A stretch of DNA of 64,000 bases from Diphasiastrum complanatum (lineage: Eukaryota > Streptophyta > Lycopodiopsida > Lycopodiales > Lycopodiaceae): NCBI GenBank assembly GCA_029204225.1, contig CM055113.1:3363194-3427193 (forward strand). Reading direction: 5' to 3'. The notes under the pieces are model-generated. The model made no database searches, was not told the DNA's origin, and was given only the letters and a program-made list of their open reading frames with translations. Below are positions 37,440-50,133 of the stretch, piece by piece. Positions within the stretch are counted from its first letter, which is position 1. Each line of letters opens with the position of its first letter. A program made the translations under genes and the position numbers.

Positions 37440-39270
37440 TGGAAACATGACAAGCAGATCATCATACATATTGTCCTCCTTAGATGCTTGCACCAATGAA
37501 GCTTTTTCCCATTGGTTCGCAAACTTGTAGGATCCAAAAACCACGAGTGTCTCCATATTTCTTGTGTGTAGGCTTTGAGTCTTTGATCCCAATTCCCACT
37601 ACCTTTGACATCCTTTTTGGATTTTCAAAATGAAACTCTGAGACCACGTCCAGAAAATACAAAAAATTCTGACTACTCTTTCACGACTTTGTATATCTAT
37701 AGCGGTGTCCAAAAAATCAAAAACCCTCTTGATAGGTGAGCTAGGTGTTTTCAGTAGTTGCTCCCACAGCTCTGACAGGTTTTGAGCTTTTTCTTGTTGG
37801 AGCACGTCCACAAAATTTGGGCCTACCACATAGGACATTATAGATGCACTTTCCAACTTCTTCACTGACAAGTTCTCTGCCCTGCACAATACCACACAGT
37901 AGGTAGTTTAAAAAAATACCTTTGGTGATTACAACAATAATAGTTATTATGCGTGCAAACGTATTAGAATTCTTTTAACAAATCCCAACAGACTATCCAC
38001 ACCAACGACAAAATTTAAATGTGAGGATGATTTGCGAACAAGTTGCTAATTCATGAAGAGTCTGATTTAAAAGCTCTTATGGAAGAGGGAAAAAAATCGA
38101 CATCAATTGAAATCATCATAAATAGAAAAACCTTTTGTGTGGAATCCCAAGTTGCTCACCTTAAAATTTCAAACATTGAGGAGCTCTCGAAGTCGTCATC
38201 CAAAGATAAAATGAATTGTTGCCACAACTCATACTCACATAAATTAATTTCGTCTAACATAAAGAACGGCAGTTGAGGCTTTAACTCTACTTTTGCACTT
38301 GCAATTTGAGCCCTTAAGGCCATCAACTTATGTTGCCCCCCCTCAACTTTGCCCACTAGAGACACTGTGAGAATTTCTAGTTTTTGAAGTTCAGTGATGG
38401 ACTTGGGCAATGTCCTTAGCTTTTGACAAAGAAACAAATTGAGATGTTTTAGCTCCTTGAGCTCACCGATGCACTCGGGCAGCTTCTCTAGCTGATAACA
38501 TCCAGACAAGCTTAGATTTTCCAGTCCTTTGAGCTTCCCAATGGACTCGGGCAAGTTCTTCAAGTTTACACACCAAGGCAAATTTAGAACTTTGAGTCAA
38601 AAAAGAGTCCCTTGGGCTGCTGAGCAAGGGACTTAGGCATCGTCTCCAACAGATCGCGATTTACCAGACCCTTTTTGACATCATTCAACTTGGTCATCCT
38701 GTTGAACATATCTTCAGTTTCATTACCACGGAACACAATCCCAAGGTCGAACAGATTCTCAGGATTCTTGAATGAGAGACTAGACACCGCTTCCAGATCT
38801 TCTATCGACTCGAGCGCCTCTTTCAGCTCCTCACAACTACGTCTCAAATGCAACTCAGAATTAGGATGTACAGCTAAATACCCCCCGAGGTTCAGCAACG
38901 GTTTCAGATCTTCAATCCACTCCACCCACTCTTTCACCTCCTGCCTTTTCTCACTCCCTCCTGCCTCATCTTTTGCAACTGAGGGCGCACATTCTGTTTC
39001 CTTCACCTTCTCACAACTAGTCAAACGCGGCGTTTTCAAGTTTTGCAACTCGCTCCCTTCTACCTCATCGTTTGCAACGGACTCTGTTTTCTTCATTCTC
39101 GTTGCGTCGTCTAATTCCTCATGCTTTGTAGCTGACGGTGGAGACTCTGTTTTCTCCATTCTCAGTGCGTGATCGTCTAACTCCTGAAGCACTATATTAT
39201 CTTTCTTGTGAACCCAGCGCCTCTTTTGGATCCAAGAAACTTGAATTTTCAGTTCATGAACTGTACACAA
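37440..39270 (-). pseudogene. leucine-rich-repeat protein gene, broken
   Basis: Exon 39270-38160 starts with ATG and has charged, Glu/Lys-rich, probably helical sequence (EKTESPPSATKHEELDD, VEWIEDLKPLLNLGGYL). After a 1-bp frameshift near 38595 it gives LRRs: LKVLNLPWCVNLKNLPESIG, KLKGLENLSLSGCYQLEKLP, ELKELKHLNLFLCQKLRTLP, ITELQKLEILTVS. The exon ends MFEILR|GTGAGC. The second exon, after TTGTGCAG near 37884, reads SYVVGPNFVDVLQQEKAQNL and, after another frameshift near 37650, SEFHFENPKRMSKVVGIGIK, DTRGFWILQVCEPMGKSF. It is cut by MITE M3 at 37438. The LRR type resembles plant resistance-like proteins, but no NB-ARC motifs (P-loop, MHD) are visible. Confidence 0.6.
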
Positions 39271-39619
39271 AAGGGGAAGAGTCTCTTAATTGCGTTCACA
39301 ATAATTCAAAAAGATCAGAGCGGCTCTTCTGCCCTGACCGGACTTGTAGTTTCTATAACCGCTGCTAAATCTCAACAATCTGCCTCTTTGTAGAAAAGTC
39401 AGTTTGTGCTAATATGCAAGATGCTACCCGTAACTCGTGCTTGATAAAAATCTACAATCTGTTGAATCTGTTTTCTAGCACATTGCAGCAACGATGACGA
39501 CTCTCTTAGCCCGTTGTGAACAGTGACAAGGATTTTCCGAGCTTCTATTTCAAACTACTGTTGATCTTTCTCACGATGGCCATTATATGCTCACTAAAAT
39601 TCTGGCAAACTGCTCACCC

Positions 39620-39765
39620 TTTGAAGGATCATGTCTCCAAGAATTCTTCAATAATGGGGAGAGGTCTGATGCGAACAGCAATCGGTTTCCTATTCCCTTC
39701 TTTGAAGGACCATGTCTCCAGGAATTCTTCAATAGTGGGGACAGGTACAGGTCTGATGCTAACGT
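39620..39765 (+). repeat. tandem duplication, ~79-bp period
   Basis: Two copies of 'gaaggaNcatgtctccaNgaattcttcaataNtgggga...ggtctgatgc' lie at about 39614-39672 and 39693-39756. The plus translation shows FEGSCLQEFFNNGERSDAN and FEGPCLQEFFNSGDRYRSDAN. Confidence 0.8.
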
Positions 39766-39784
39766 GACAGGCACACTAGTCTAA

Positions 39785-42925
<3,141 letters not shown>

Positions 42926-43006
<81 letters not shown>
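42926..43006 (+). repeat. (CT)~40 microsatellite
   Basis: Uninterrupted TC/CT run ending in 'tttctcatg'. Confidence 0.95.
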
Positions 43007-43011
<5 letters not shown>

Positions 43012-44340
43012 ATGATTTCAAATAGTTCAATTTTAAATCAAATAAGATCCATTCCAACTCTTACAAAGAGTATTGGACCTGAGTGAGTCTATTAGGGGTG
43101 ATTGGATATGGAAATCAAGACTTCAAATTTGAATACAAGTTACTCCAACGGATTTCACTACATTAGGGGTGATTAGATTTGAACTCATTATTTGTGTGTC
43201 TATTTTTTTGTGATTTAGACAAGGTAAATATACTTTCAAGATTCTTGACATTGGACGAGAGCAAATCATTTTTCATAGTGAAGATCTTTGTGGCTTTTTT
43301 CTTTTAGAAGCAAGCTTTTATGGAATCCCATGGATTGCATCCAATCATAAACTCTTAACCTTTATTGTTTTGTGATTGTTTACTTTGTGGTTTACAAGTA
43401 AGTTTAATCTCAATTTAATTGAATATTTGGCTATTTTGTAGATAGGCTCTACGACTTCAAGCATTCGTGATGTAGAGGAGAATATTGAGGAGGAAAATGT
43501 GGAAGAGAACGTGAATGAGATTGAAGGGGAGTTTAAAGTTGTGGACAATAGCGTAAACCTACAAGCAAAGGAAGTGAGGGAGGAAGTTATGATGAGTAGA
43601 ACTTTAAAATTGAATGTAAGGCCTTGTAGAAGGCAATGGATGAAGGGGAAATGCATTCTCTCATCAATGTACTCTTTTTTAAAGCAATATAATTTTTTGC
43701 CACCATCATTCTTGCTAAAAATTTGAATGCATATATGTTTTATTCATGAATGCAAATGTATAGTCTATTGAATGCAAATGTATCTATTGATGAATTCAAT
43801 ACAATGTATAGTCTATTGAATGCACATATATTGAATGCAAATGTATCTATTGATGAATTCAATGCAATGTATCTATTTTAGCACATGATTTGCATGCTAG
43901 AATGCACAATGAAAAGTAATGGAAACCACAATACAATGCATCAATAGATAACACATTAAGTTATCACCTAAATATCAAATAAACCAAAATAAATGTGAAT
44001 TTACCTTTACTATTGTATCTCCGTTGTTTTGCAATCTTTTCTTTTCCTTTTGCATGCACTTGATCTTTCAATCCTTTGCAATGAAGGCTTTTTTTTCCAT
44101 TTTTCATATCCAAGCCTACATCACAAACAAAAAAGATCTTAAAACTTATACTAAGGGATTATGATCACAAAACAAATACAACTAACATCCATCAATGGAC
44201 TAAAAACACAAAACACTATCAATATCCATAAAAAAACTATCAATATTCTCACTCACATTCACCCCCATCTCATCCTTTCTCTCTTTGACACAAAAAAAGA
44301 ACTAGTTTAGGAGCGGACCACATTTTGGTTCACGTGCCAA
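43007..44340. other. no gene seen; short tandem repeat at 43739-43875
   Basis: 'ttgaatgcaaatgtatctattgatg' and 'aattcaatNcaatgtat' repeat two to three times at 43739-43875. No credible coding sequence. Confidence 0.45.
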
Positions 44341-44365
44341 AAAACAAAATTGGTCAAAAAATTTG

Positions 44366-44860
44366 CATGGATTATCCACATGTGGATAATCCATGAAAAA
44401 TTCAGAGACTTGGGGCTGTGGATACCATGTGGACATAAAACAAATTGTATCCACGGCCCCAACTATCTGGATTTTGTGTGGATTATCCACGCATGGATAA
44501 TTTGCCACACAATATCCATGCAAAAGCCGAGCCTAATTTTTTTGCATCTTACCATGGCGTGGATAATCCATGCATGGATAATCCACGCCAAAATCAAATT
44601 CCCCTTTCCGGGTCTGGTCGTCAGAGGTTAGGCCGGAGGTTAGGCCGACTGCCGGCTGCCAATTGTCAGAGTTGGCTTGGAAGATCCACGCATGGATAAT
44701 CCATGCGATTTGAATTTCACGGTCTCCAGTGAGTTATGGACAGTTGTTGCTGGAAATGCTATTTGTGTGGAACATCCACACATATATCCATGCCAATCCA
44801 TGGCTATATCCACGCGAAATTTTTTTTGGCCGCGCGATCTCCTTTGTATTGTGCGTGGAT
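44366..44860. repeat. cluster of TGGATAATCCA palindromes
   Basis: 44366-44395 is a perfect 30-bp palindrome built on catggattatccac/gtggataatccatg. 44556-44589 is a near-perfect 34-bp palindrome with the same core. Further copies of (G)TGGAT(A/T)ATCCA(C) or its halves lie near 44478, 44500, 44683, 44767, 44787, 44800 and 44853. A separate inverted pair (ggggctgtggatac / gtatccacggcccc) lies at 44412-44460. Confidence 0.85.
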
Positions 44861-45084
44861 ATTTGCTTCATGTGTTATTTTGCTAGCTACGTAGATCTAA
44901 TCTAACTTAACTATCCTGTCTTAAGAGTCAACTAACTTCTAATGATCTAGATCTAAACTATCATTAATGACGAACTAAGCTATGTTATCATCTATCTGAA
45001 TTGACAACTATCTAACTTACCTACCCAGATAAACTAAACTGGATTTAACTAACTATGGTTACCTAGGCTATCTAATGGGGTGTT

Positions 45085-46005
45085 GACGTCTCATCATGAC
45101 CATAAGAGGACGAGGATGGTGCTTCAGCCACATCCCTAAGCTCAACTTCAACTGGGTAGTAGCGACACAACCTACTGCCATTAATAGGCATATCAAAAAG
45201 ATTGCTTTGCAGGTCAACGAGAATGACTGCACCATTTGGTCAAATCTCCACTACCTTGTATGACCCTTCTCCTCGGAATTTGTTATGTGCCTTGGCATTG
45301 TATAACAAGGCCAACTCTCCCTTGACGAGATCCTTGGTCTTGATATTCCGATCGTACCAGGATTTCCTTCGTTGTTTCTCTACAGCTAGGGCATGAAGAA
45401 CTAGGAAGCGAGTTTCATAAAGCTGGAGAAGATTGTCAAGTCTCCTCCTGGTAGATTCCTCTGTACTAAGTCCTTTGGTGATGGAGACTCTCAGACCCGA
45501 ATTGACAAGTTCAGCAAGCATTATGACTTCCTGTCCATATGCCATTTGAAATGAAGTTTGTCCAATGCTCACTTTAAAAGTGGTTTTGAATGCCCATAAA
45601 GTTTTGTGAAATTTGTGTTCCCAATCCGATCGCGAAGCTTCGAACATCTTCATGATTATACCATAGAGGATCTTATTTGACGATTATGCTTGTCTGTTGC
45701 AGCACGGGTAATAGGGTATACTCTTCATATGGACAACCAGATAAGAGGATAACAAGTGAGTGATAGTCTCGTTTAGAAAATGTGTTTCACGATCACTCAC
45801 GAGTTCTAGTGGGCACCCAAAATGTACTAAGATATTCTCGTACAATAATTTAGCAGTGGAGTTGGCGTAAGCCTTCCTCACTACCTTGGCTTCTAACCAT
45901 TTGGTCAAGTAGTCGGAGGTACAATGATATAACGAGCTTGAGAGCCACAGGCAGCTGGACGAATAGGGCCGACATAGTCAATACCCCATTTCTCAAACAA
46001 CATCT
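45085..46005 (-). pseudogene. Ty3/gypsy integrase core and C-terminus
   Basis: Reading the minus strand from 46005, EKWGIDYVGPIRPAACGSQA, then (new frame) MTKWLEAKVVRKAYANSTAK, HFGCPLELVSDRETHF, and IPYYPCCNRQA where NGQAE is expected. After further breaks come SRSDWEHKFHKTLWAFKTTF, YGQEVIM and GEGSYKVVEI. The C-terminus VDLQSNLFDMPINGSRLCRY continues to a stop near 45085. The N-terminal zinc domain is absent. The family matches the integrases at 7244-8566 and 50134-52080. Confidence 0.85.
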
Positions 46006-46215
46006 CAACTCTCTCGGCCACACCGTTGTATTGTGGTGTGTAAGTTGTGGTCTTCATGTGTAAGATTCCGTGCTCACTGCAAAACTTGGCAAATCGCTTA
46101 GATACATATTCTTTACATCTGTCAATTCTTAGCTGCTTCACCTTCTTCTTGGTCCATTTCTTAGGTGGATGGATTGTTGGTTGCTCTCTCCTTAGCCATC
46201 TTGGATGACTCTGGC
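46006..46215 (-). pseudogene. copia integrase fragment fused upstream of gypsy integrase
   Basis: In the frame joined to the gypsy part, the sequence reads KQLRIDRCKEYVSKRFAKFC, EHGILHMKTTTYTPQYNGVAER. This is the copia integrase block around the second Asp and the Glu (usual forms LRSDNGGEY and TPQQNGVAER). The Glu of NGVAER is followed within about two codons by gypsy sequence EMLFEKWGIDYVGP, so the junction is near 46005. Confidence 0.8.
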
Positions 46216-46223
46216 CCCCATTA

Positions 46224-46481
46224 GAGGAGTTCTCAATATCAAAAAGACCCTTTGTAAAGATACTTTTATTTTTTTTCTTTAGTTTCAACCGTCACCAGGC
46301 CCAATCAAAATGTACAGATTTGAAATCTGTGTAATGTAGTTCAAATTAACTGAGAAATAAAAATGCAATATAGAAAACTTTGAAATTTGTGTCCGAGCAT
46401 CATGGACATATCTCATTGGTTTCTTCTTCCTACCCGACACGTGCTAATCTACCCGACGTCAATACCTGAAGTTAAATTTAC
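46224..46481 (+). repeat. MITE-related dispersed repeat M4
   Basis: It opens (TTA)GAGGAGTTCTC and matches 31239-31498 along its whole length to 'gttaaatttac', at roughly 90% identity by eye. It is inserted beside the copia fragment. Confidence 0.75.
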
Positions 46482-46633
46482 ATGGCCGCGCCCATACAGA
46501 TCGATCACAGAATCAGCCCACAGAGAACACCCCTCCAACTATCCGTGCTTTCACCATTAAGCAACACATTGCCTCAATCACGCCCCATCACTTTTTGTTC
46601 GATAGCCCTTATAGCTAAACGATCGGCAACTAT

Positions 46634-47180
46634 CTGTAGCGCAGGCATCCCAAAGGGAGCTGAGAACCACGACTTAGCTTCCCAGCCTTCAGCTCTTGCC
46701 ATCCAAACCCACTTGACATACAAGCAGCCAACTCGCCAACAACGATCAGACTTAACCCACTTGAAGTTTCGAAAACCAACATTGAGATCCAACCTGGCGC
46801 CATGCCAGATCGGGGGTCCCGATGTGGGTGACTTCCCTCCAAGCAAGCCGCCCGACATACATCAAACTTAACCAACTCGAAGCTTCGTTACAAACGAGTA
46901 ACATCCATTCCAAGCAAGCGGTCTGACTTACATCAAACTTAACCAATTGAAAGCTTCGTCACGAGCGCTGGAAGCCAACCTGGCGCCACGCCAGACTGGA
47001 TAGCCATAAACAGGTAACTTCCACCCAAGCAAGCCATCCAACTCAGCCGACAGGTTAGAGCCTGTTCCCCAAGAGCTTAACCCATTCATGTTCATGCAAG
47101 GAACACTCAGAACCACAAGCCGTGACAGATATGGAGACAACCAGTTTCTAGACCAAATGGTCCCGACAGCATACCGCTGG
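46634..47180. repeat. left arm of 547-bp inverted repeat
   Basis: The reverse complement matches 48142-48687 at roughly 93% by eye, from 'ccagcggtatgctg' to 'gggatgcctgcgctacag'. Inside the arm, units with 'gaagcttcgagttggttaagttTGATGTA...GCTTGCTTGGA' and 'tggcgccaggttgg' recur two to three times in tandem. Confidence 0.9.
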
Positions 47181-48141
47181 CACCACGGATCGAATGGTCC
47201 CGACGGCACACCGCTAGCGTCCTGGGATACGACCCTCAGCTATGTGCCAAGTTAAAAATTTTGAAAGCGGCCTTACAACTGGCGCTTTTACCGAACACTG
47301 AAACCCAGAAGGTAATCAGAGTCAGTTTGAGAAAAATCCCACTTTATTGATAAATCTGAGAAGGTTACATTTCAAGTGTGTGACCGACCCTAGTCTCCGG
47401 GGCGCTAGCATGCCAAGGCGAGAGCCATGACAACACTCCAGCAAGGGAGGCTGAGACTTGGTTAGAGCTCGCCCTGAGTCGCAACCCGCACTCCCCTTTA
47501 GTATTGGTGTGATTCGGCACCCCCCCTCATACCAAGCACTCTACCCAAGCTAGTAAAGCACGTTTTTCTCTCTCTAGAATTTTCTCTTTCTAGAAAGTCA
47601 TTTTTTCTCTCTAGATTTTATTGATCCCCAGGCTTCCTTTAATCATGCCTAGATCGTGTGAGGTGATTGCACATCGATCTGAGCTCTCTGGACTCTGCTA
47701 GAATCAATCAAAGATTTTCAACCATAGGAACTTGGTGCCGCTGGATTCTGGTCACAGTGGCGCCGAGAGCAGCAGGGGCGCTGCTGGCGCCGATGGCGCC
47801 GAAAGTAAAGCTTGTAAAGGTAGCTTTACAACATCCACCCCACCTCTATAAAATCTGATGTCCTCATCAGATGTCAGATTAAAGTTAAAGGTGTCTACCA
47901 ATTAAAATAACTATACATTTAAGCTACTTGGCACAGTACTCAATTTATTGGCCACTTTTTAGTAACATTGAAGCTGGCACACCACAACTCGGAGGCTCAG
48001 CTCTTTGTACTGAAAGATTACATAACTTGATAATATATCTTTGTCTGGGAAAAGCGTAGATTTGATATCGCTTTCTTAAAACCCAAAAACCTCATTAACT
48101 GGTGACAGAGGCCTTTCTTTGAAATGTTCACCCCTGTCGCT
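47181..48141. other. spacer between inverted-repeat arms; possible LTR remnant
   Basis: At 47737, 'ttggtgccgctggattctgg' follows 'ttttcaaccataggaac' and resembles a gypsy LTR end and primer-type leader. A GC-rich stretch (gcgctgctggcgccgatggcgcc) lies at 47762-47800. No coding sequence is recognised. Confidence 0.35.
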
Positions 48142-48687
48142 CCAGCGGTATGCTGTCGGGACCATTTGGTCCAAGAACTAGTTGTCTCCATATCTATCGT
48201 GGCTTGTGGTTCTGAGTGTTCCTTGCATGAACGTGAATGGGTTAAGTTCTTGGAGAACGGGCTCTAACCTGTCGGCTGAGTTGGATGGCTTGCTTGGATG
48301 GAAGTTACATGTTTATGGCTGTCCAGTCTGGCGTGGTGCCATGTTGGCTTCCAACGCTCATGATGAAGCTTTCAGTTGGTTAAGTCTGATGTAAGTCAGA
48401 CCACTTGCTTGGAATGGATGTTACTCGTTTGTAATGAAGCTTCGAGTTGGTTAAGTTTGATGTATGGCGGGCGGCTTGCTTGGAGGGAAGTCACCCACAT
48501 CGGGGCCCCCGATCTGGCATGGCGCCAGGTTGGAACTCAATGTTGGTTTCTGAACTTCCAGTTAGTTATGTCTGATCGTTGTTGGTGAGTTGGCTGCTTG
48601 TATGTAAAGTGGGTTTGGACGGCAAGAGTTGAAGGCTGGGAAGCTGAGTCGTGGTTCCCAGCTCCCTTTGGGATGCCTGCGCTACAG
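48142..48687. repeat. right arm of 547-bp inverted repeat
   Basis: Inverted partner of 46634-47180. It overlaps and replaces the C-terminal end of the gypsy ORF3 read from 49459 on the minus strand. Confidence 0.9.
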
Positions 48688-49459
48688 TAGGTGGGGCTGG
48701 TGAGACTGGTTCTGCTGTCGGTTGGGGGGTGGCTTGTTTTTTTGTGCTTGAATAAACATCATCCAGCTCCTTGATGGTAGCAGCTACCCTAGATCCCAAT
48801 TGTTTGGTGACCAACACGTGGAGGAGATACCCACATTTGGTAGTTGATTTGCGGGCTTTCAGAGCTCCGCACAGCTTCTCCGCTACCTTCTCAGCCCATT
48901 TATAATTTTGAGTGGGGTCGTCCATGGTGAGGGTCAGAGACAAGAGATCGCTCGGTGGGATGTGATCCATCTTGGTGGTAGGTACTGCGACCATGGTGAC
49001 GAGGATCTCTGAGGCGGCCCGTAGATGGGGATCCGTGATGAGGCGGATAGCGATCCCATCGTTGGTTTGGGCAATGGTTTTGTTGTCGTCTATCAGAAAC
49101 TTTGCGAAGTACTTGGCATCATAGCTGGTGCCCTTTCCATAGATTGTCTCTCCGAAATTAGGAAAGCCGACGCTCTGAAGATCCCCAGGAGAGACGTTGA
49201 TAATAGAATAGCTGCCACTCTTGGATGTAATCCGAAAAGTTTGGAACTCATCCAAATAGGTCGAGTAGGCTGCTCAGATGAGGCTCTCGCTCTGTTGGTC
49301 CTAAAAAAGTGTTAGATCAAATCCAAGGTTGGTGAGGATATCCTTGGCTAGTGTGAGCTACTCGGCGTAATTCTTAAGATAGATCATGATTATATCCCTT
49401 GAATAAGGACGAGAAGGTTTACGGTGATGCAAGCTCAGTGAGGAATCGCGAGAAGCCAT
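48566..49459 (-). pseudogene. gypsy ORF3 of the second element
   Basis: From ATG 49459 (MASRDSSLSLHHRKPSRPYS) one frame runs to 48566 with three early stops (two TAG, one TGA) before 49258, then opens as YLDEFQTFRITSKSGSYSII, FPNFGETIYGKGTSYDAKYF, TNDGIAIRLITDPHLRAASE, MVAVPTTKMDHIPPSDLLSL. The N-terminal 250 residues align with the ORF at 9398-11974 of the other gypsy element. The last ~40 codons lie in the inverted-repeat arm and are foreign. A TATA box (ctatatatag, 49571-49580) and a ~110-bp leader sit upstream, so ORF3 may have its own promoter. No signal peptide or transmembrane segment is seen. Confidence 0.65.
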
Positions 49460-49570
49460 GGTAGTAGTGATTTTAGATTGCTCTCTGAGAAGTTTGAAAA
49501 TTTTGAAAAAAATTTGGCATGAACTCGAGAGCAGCAATCTAAAATGAACTCGTGGAGAGAAGGTGGAGGC

Positions 49571-49580
49571 CTATATATAG
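49571..49580 (-). promoter_or_regulatory. TATA box candidate for gypsy ORF3
   Basis: ctatatatag lies about 110 bp upstream of the ORF3 ATG on the minus strand, in the spacer after integrase. Confidence 0.45.
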
Positions 49581-50133
49581 ACTTTTATTGGGCAGGAATT
49601 CGCAACTTCACCCAGAAATCGTCCTCAGTGTCCACAATTTGGTAATGATGGTCGCAAACTTTGAGGCAACGTTTTGGGGGCCCGCGAATTCTTGTAAATG
49701 ATTTTTTATTGCTAAAAGAGAGAAAACGTCTGATAGTGCAAAAATATATCTGATCAAAATACGCGGAGATAATAGAAAAATCGTGAGGATCAATTTAAGC
49801 TCCATCGAGTTGTCTGTGAATTCGGAGAATGGATATCTGATGAAGAAAACTAAATTTTTCTATGTTTAACATTTTTGTGTCTAAGATAGAATTCACAAAG
49901 GCCAAAAATGAATCGTTCTTTGTGAAAAAGAGATCAGGCGAATTCTATCTGAGATGTTGTAAAAAAATTTTGTCTAAAACTAATGACTTTTTTTGTGGTT
50001 TTCTCATAGAAGACTGTTGGTATACCTGATCTGATAATATCTTGATGGGTGAAACAAGAAAGCTCAGCAAAAATGTTGTCGAAATGGCATGCAGACAATA
50101 AAAAGGAAGAAAATACAGTAGGAAAGAAAACAA
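49581..50133 (-). other. gypsy spacer between integrase and ORF3
   Basis: No coding sequence. It corresponds in position to 8567-9397 in the other element, although I see no shared ACCTTCGCC motif array here. Confidence 0.5.

Noticed and set aside
43345-43726. Possible Glu/Val-rich protein or Ser/Phe-rich antisense protein
   Set aside because: Short frames in AT-rich sequence with no recognisable domain or homologue in the window.
44302-44699. Proteins rich in WIIHAWII or VDNPCMDNP repeats
   Set aside because: They are translations of the TGGATAATCCA palindrome cluster in several frames, not a coding repeat.
46482-47209. Several overlapping open frames with 'LEGSHPHRDPRSG'-type sequence
   Set aside because: All fall in the inverted-repeat arm and recur in the other arm in different frames; no frame is preferred.
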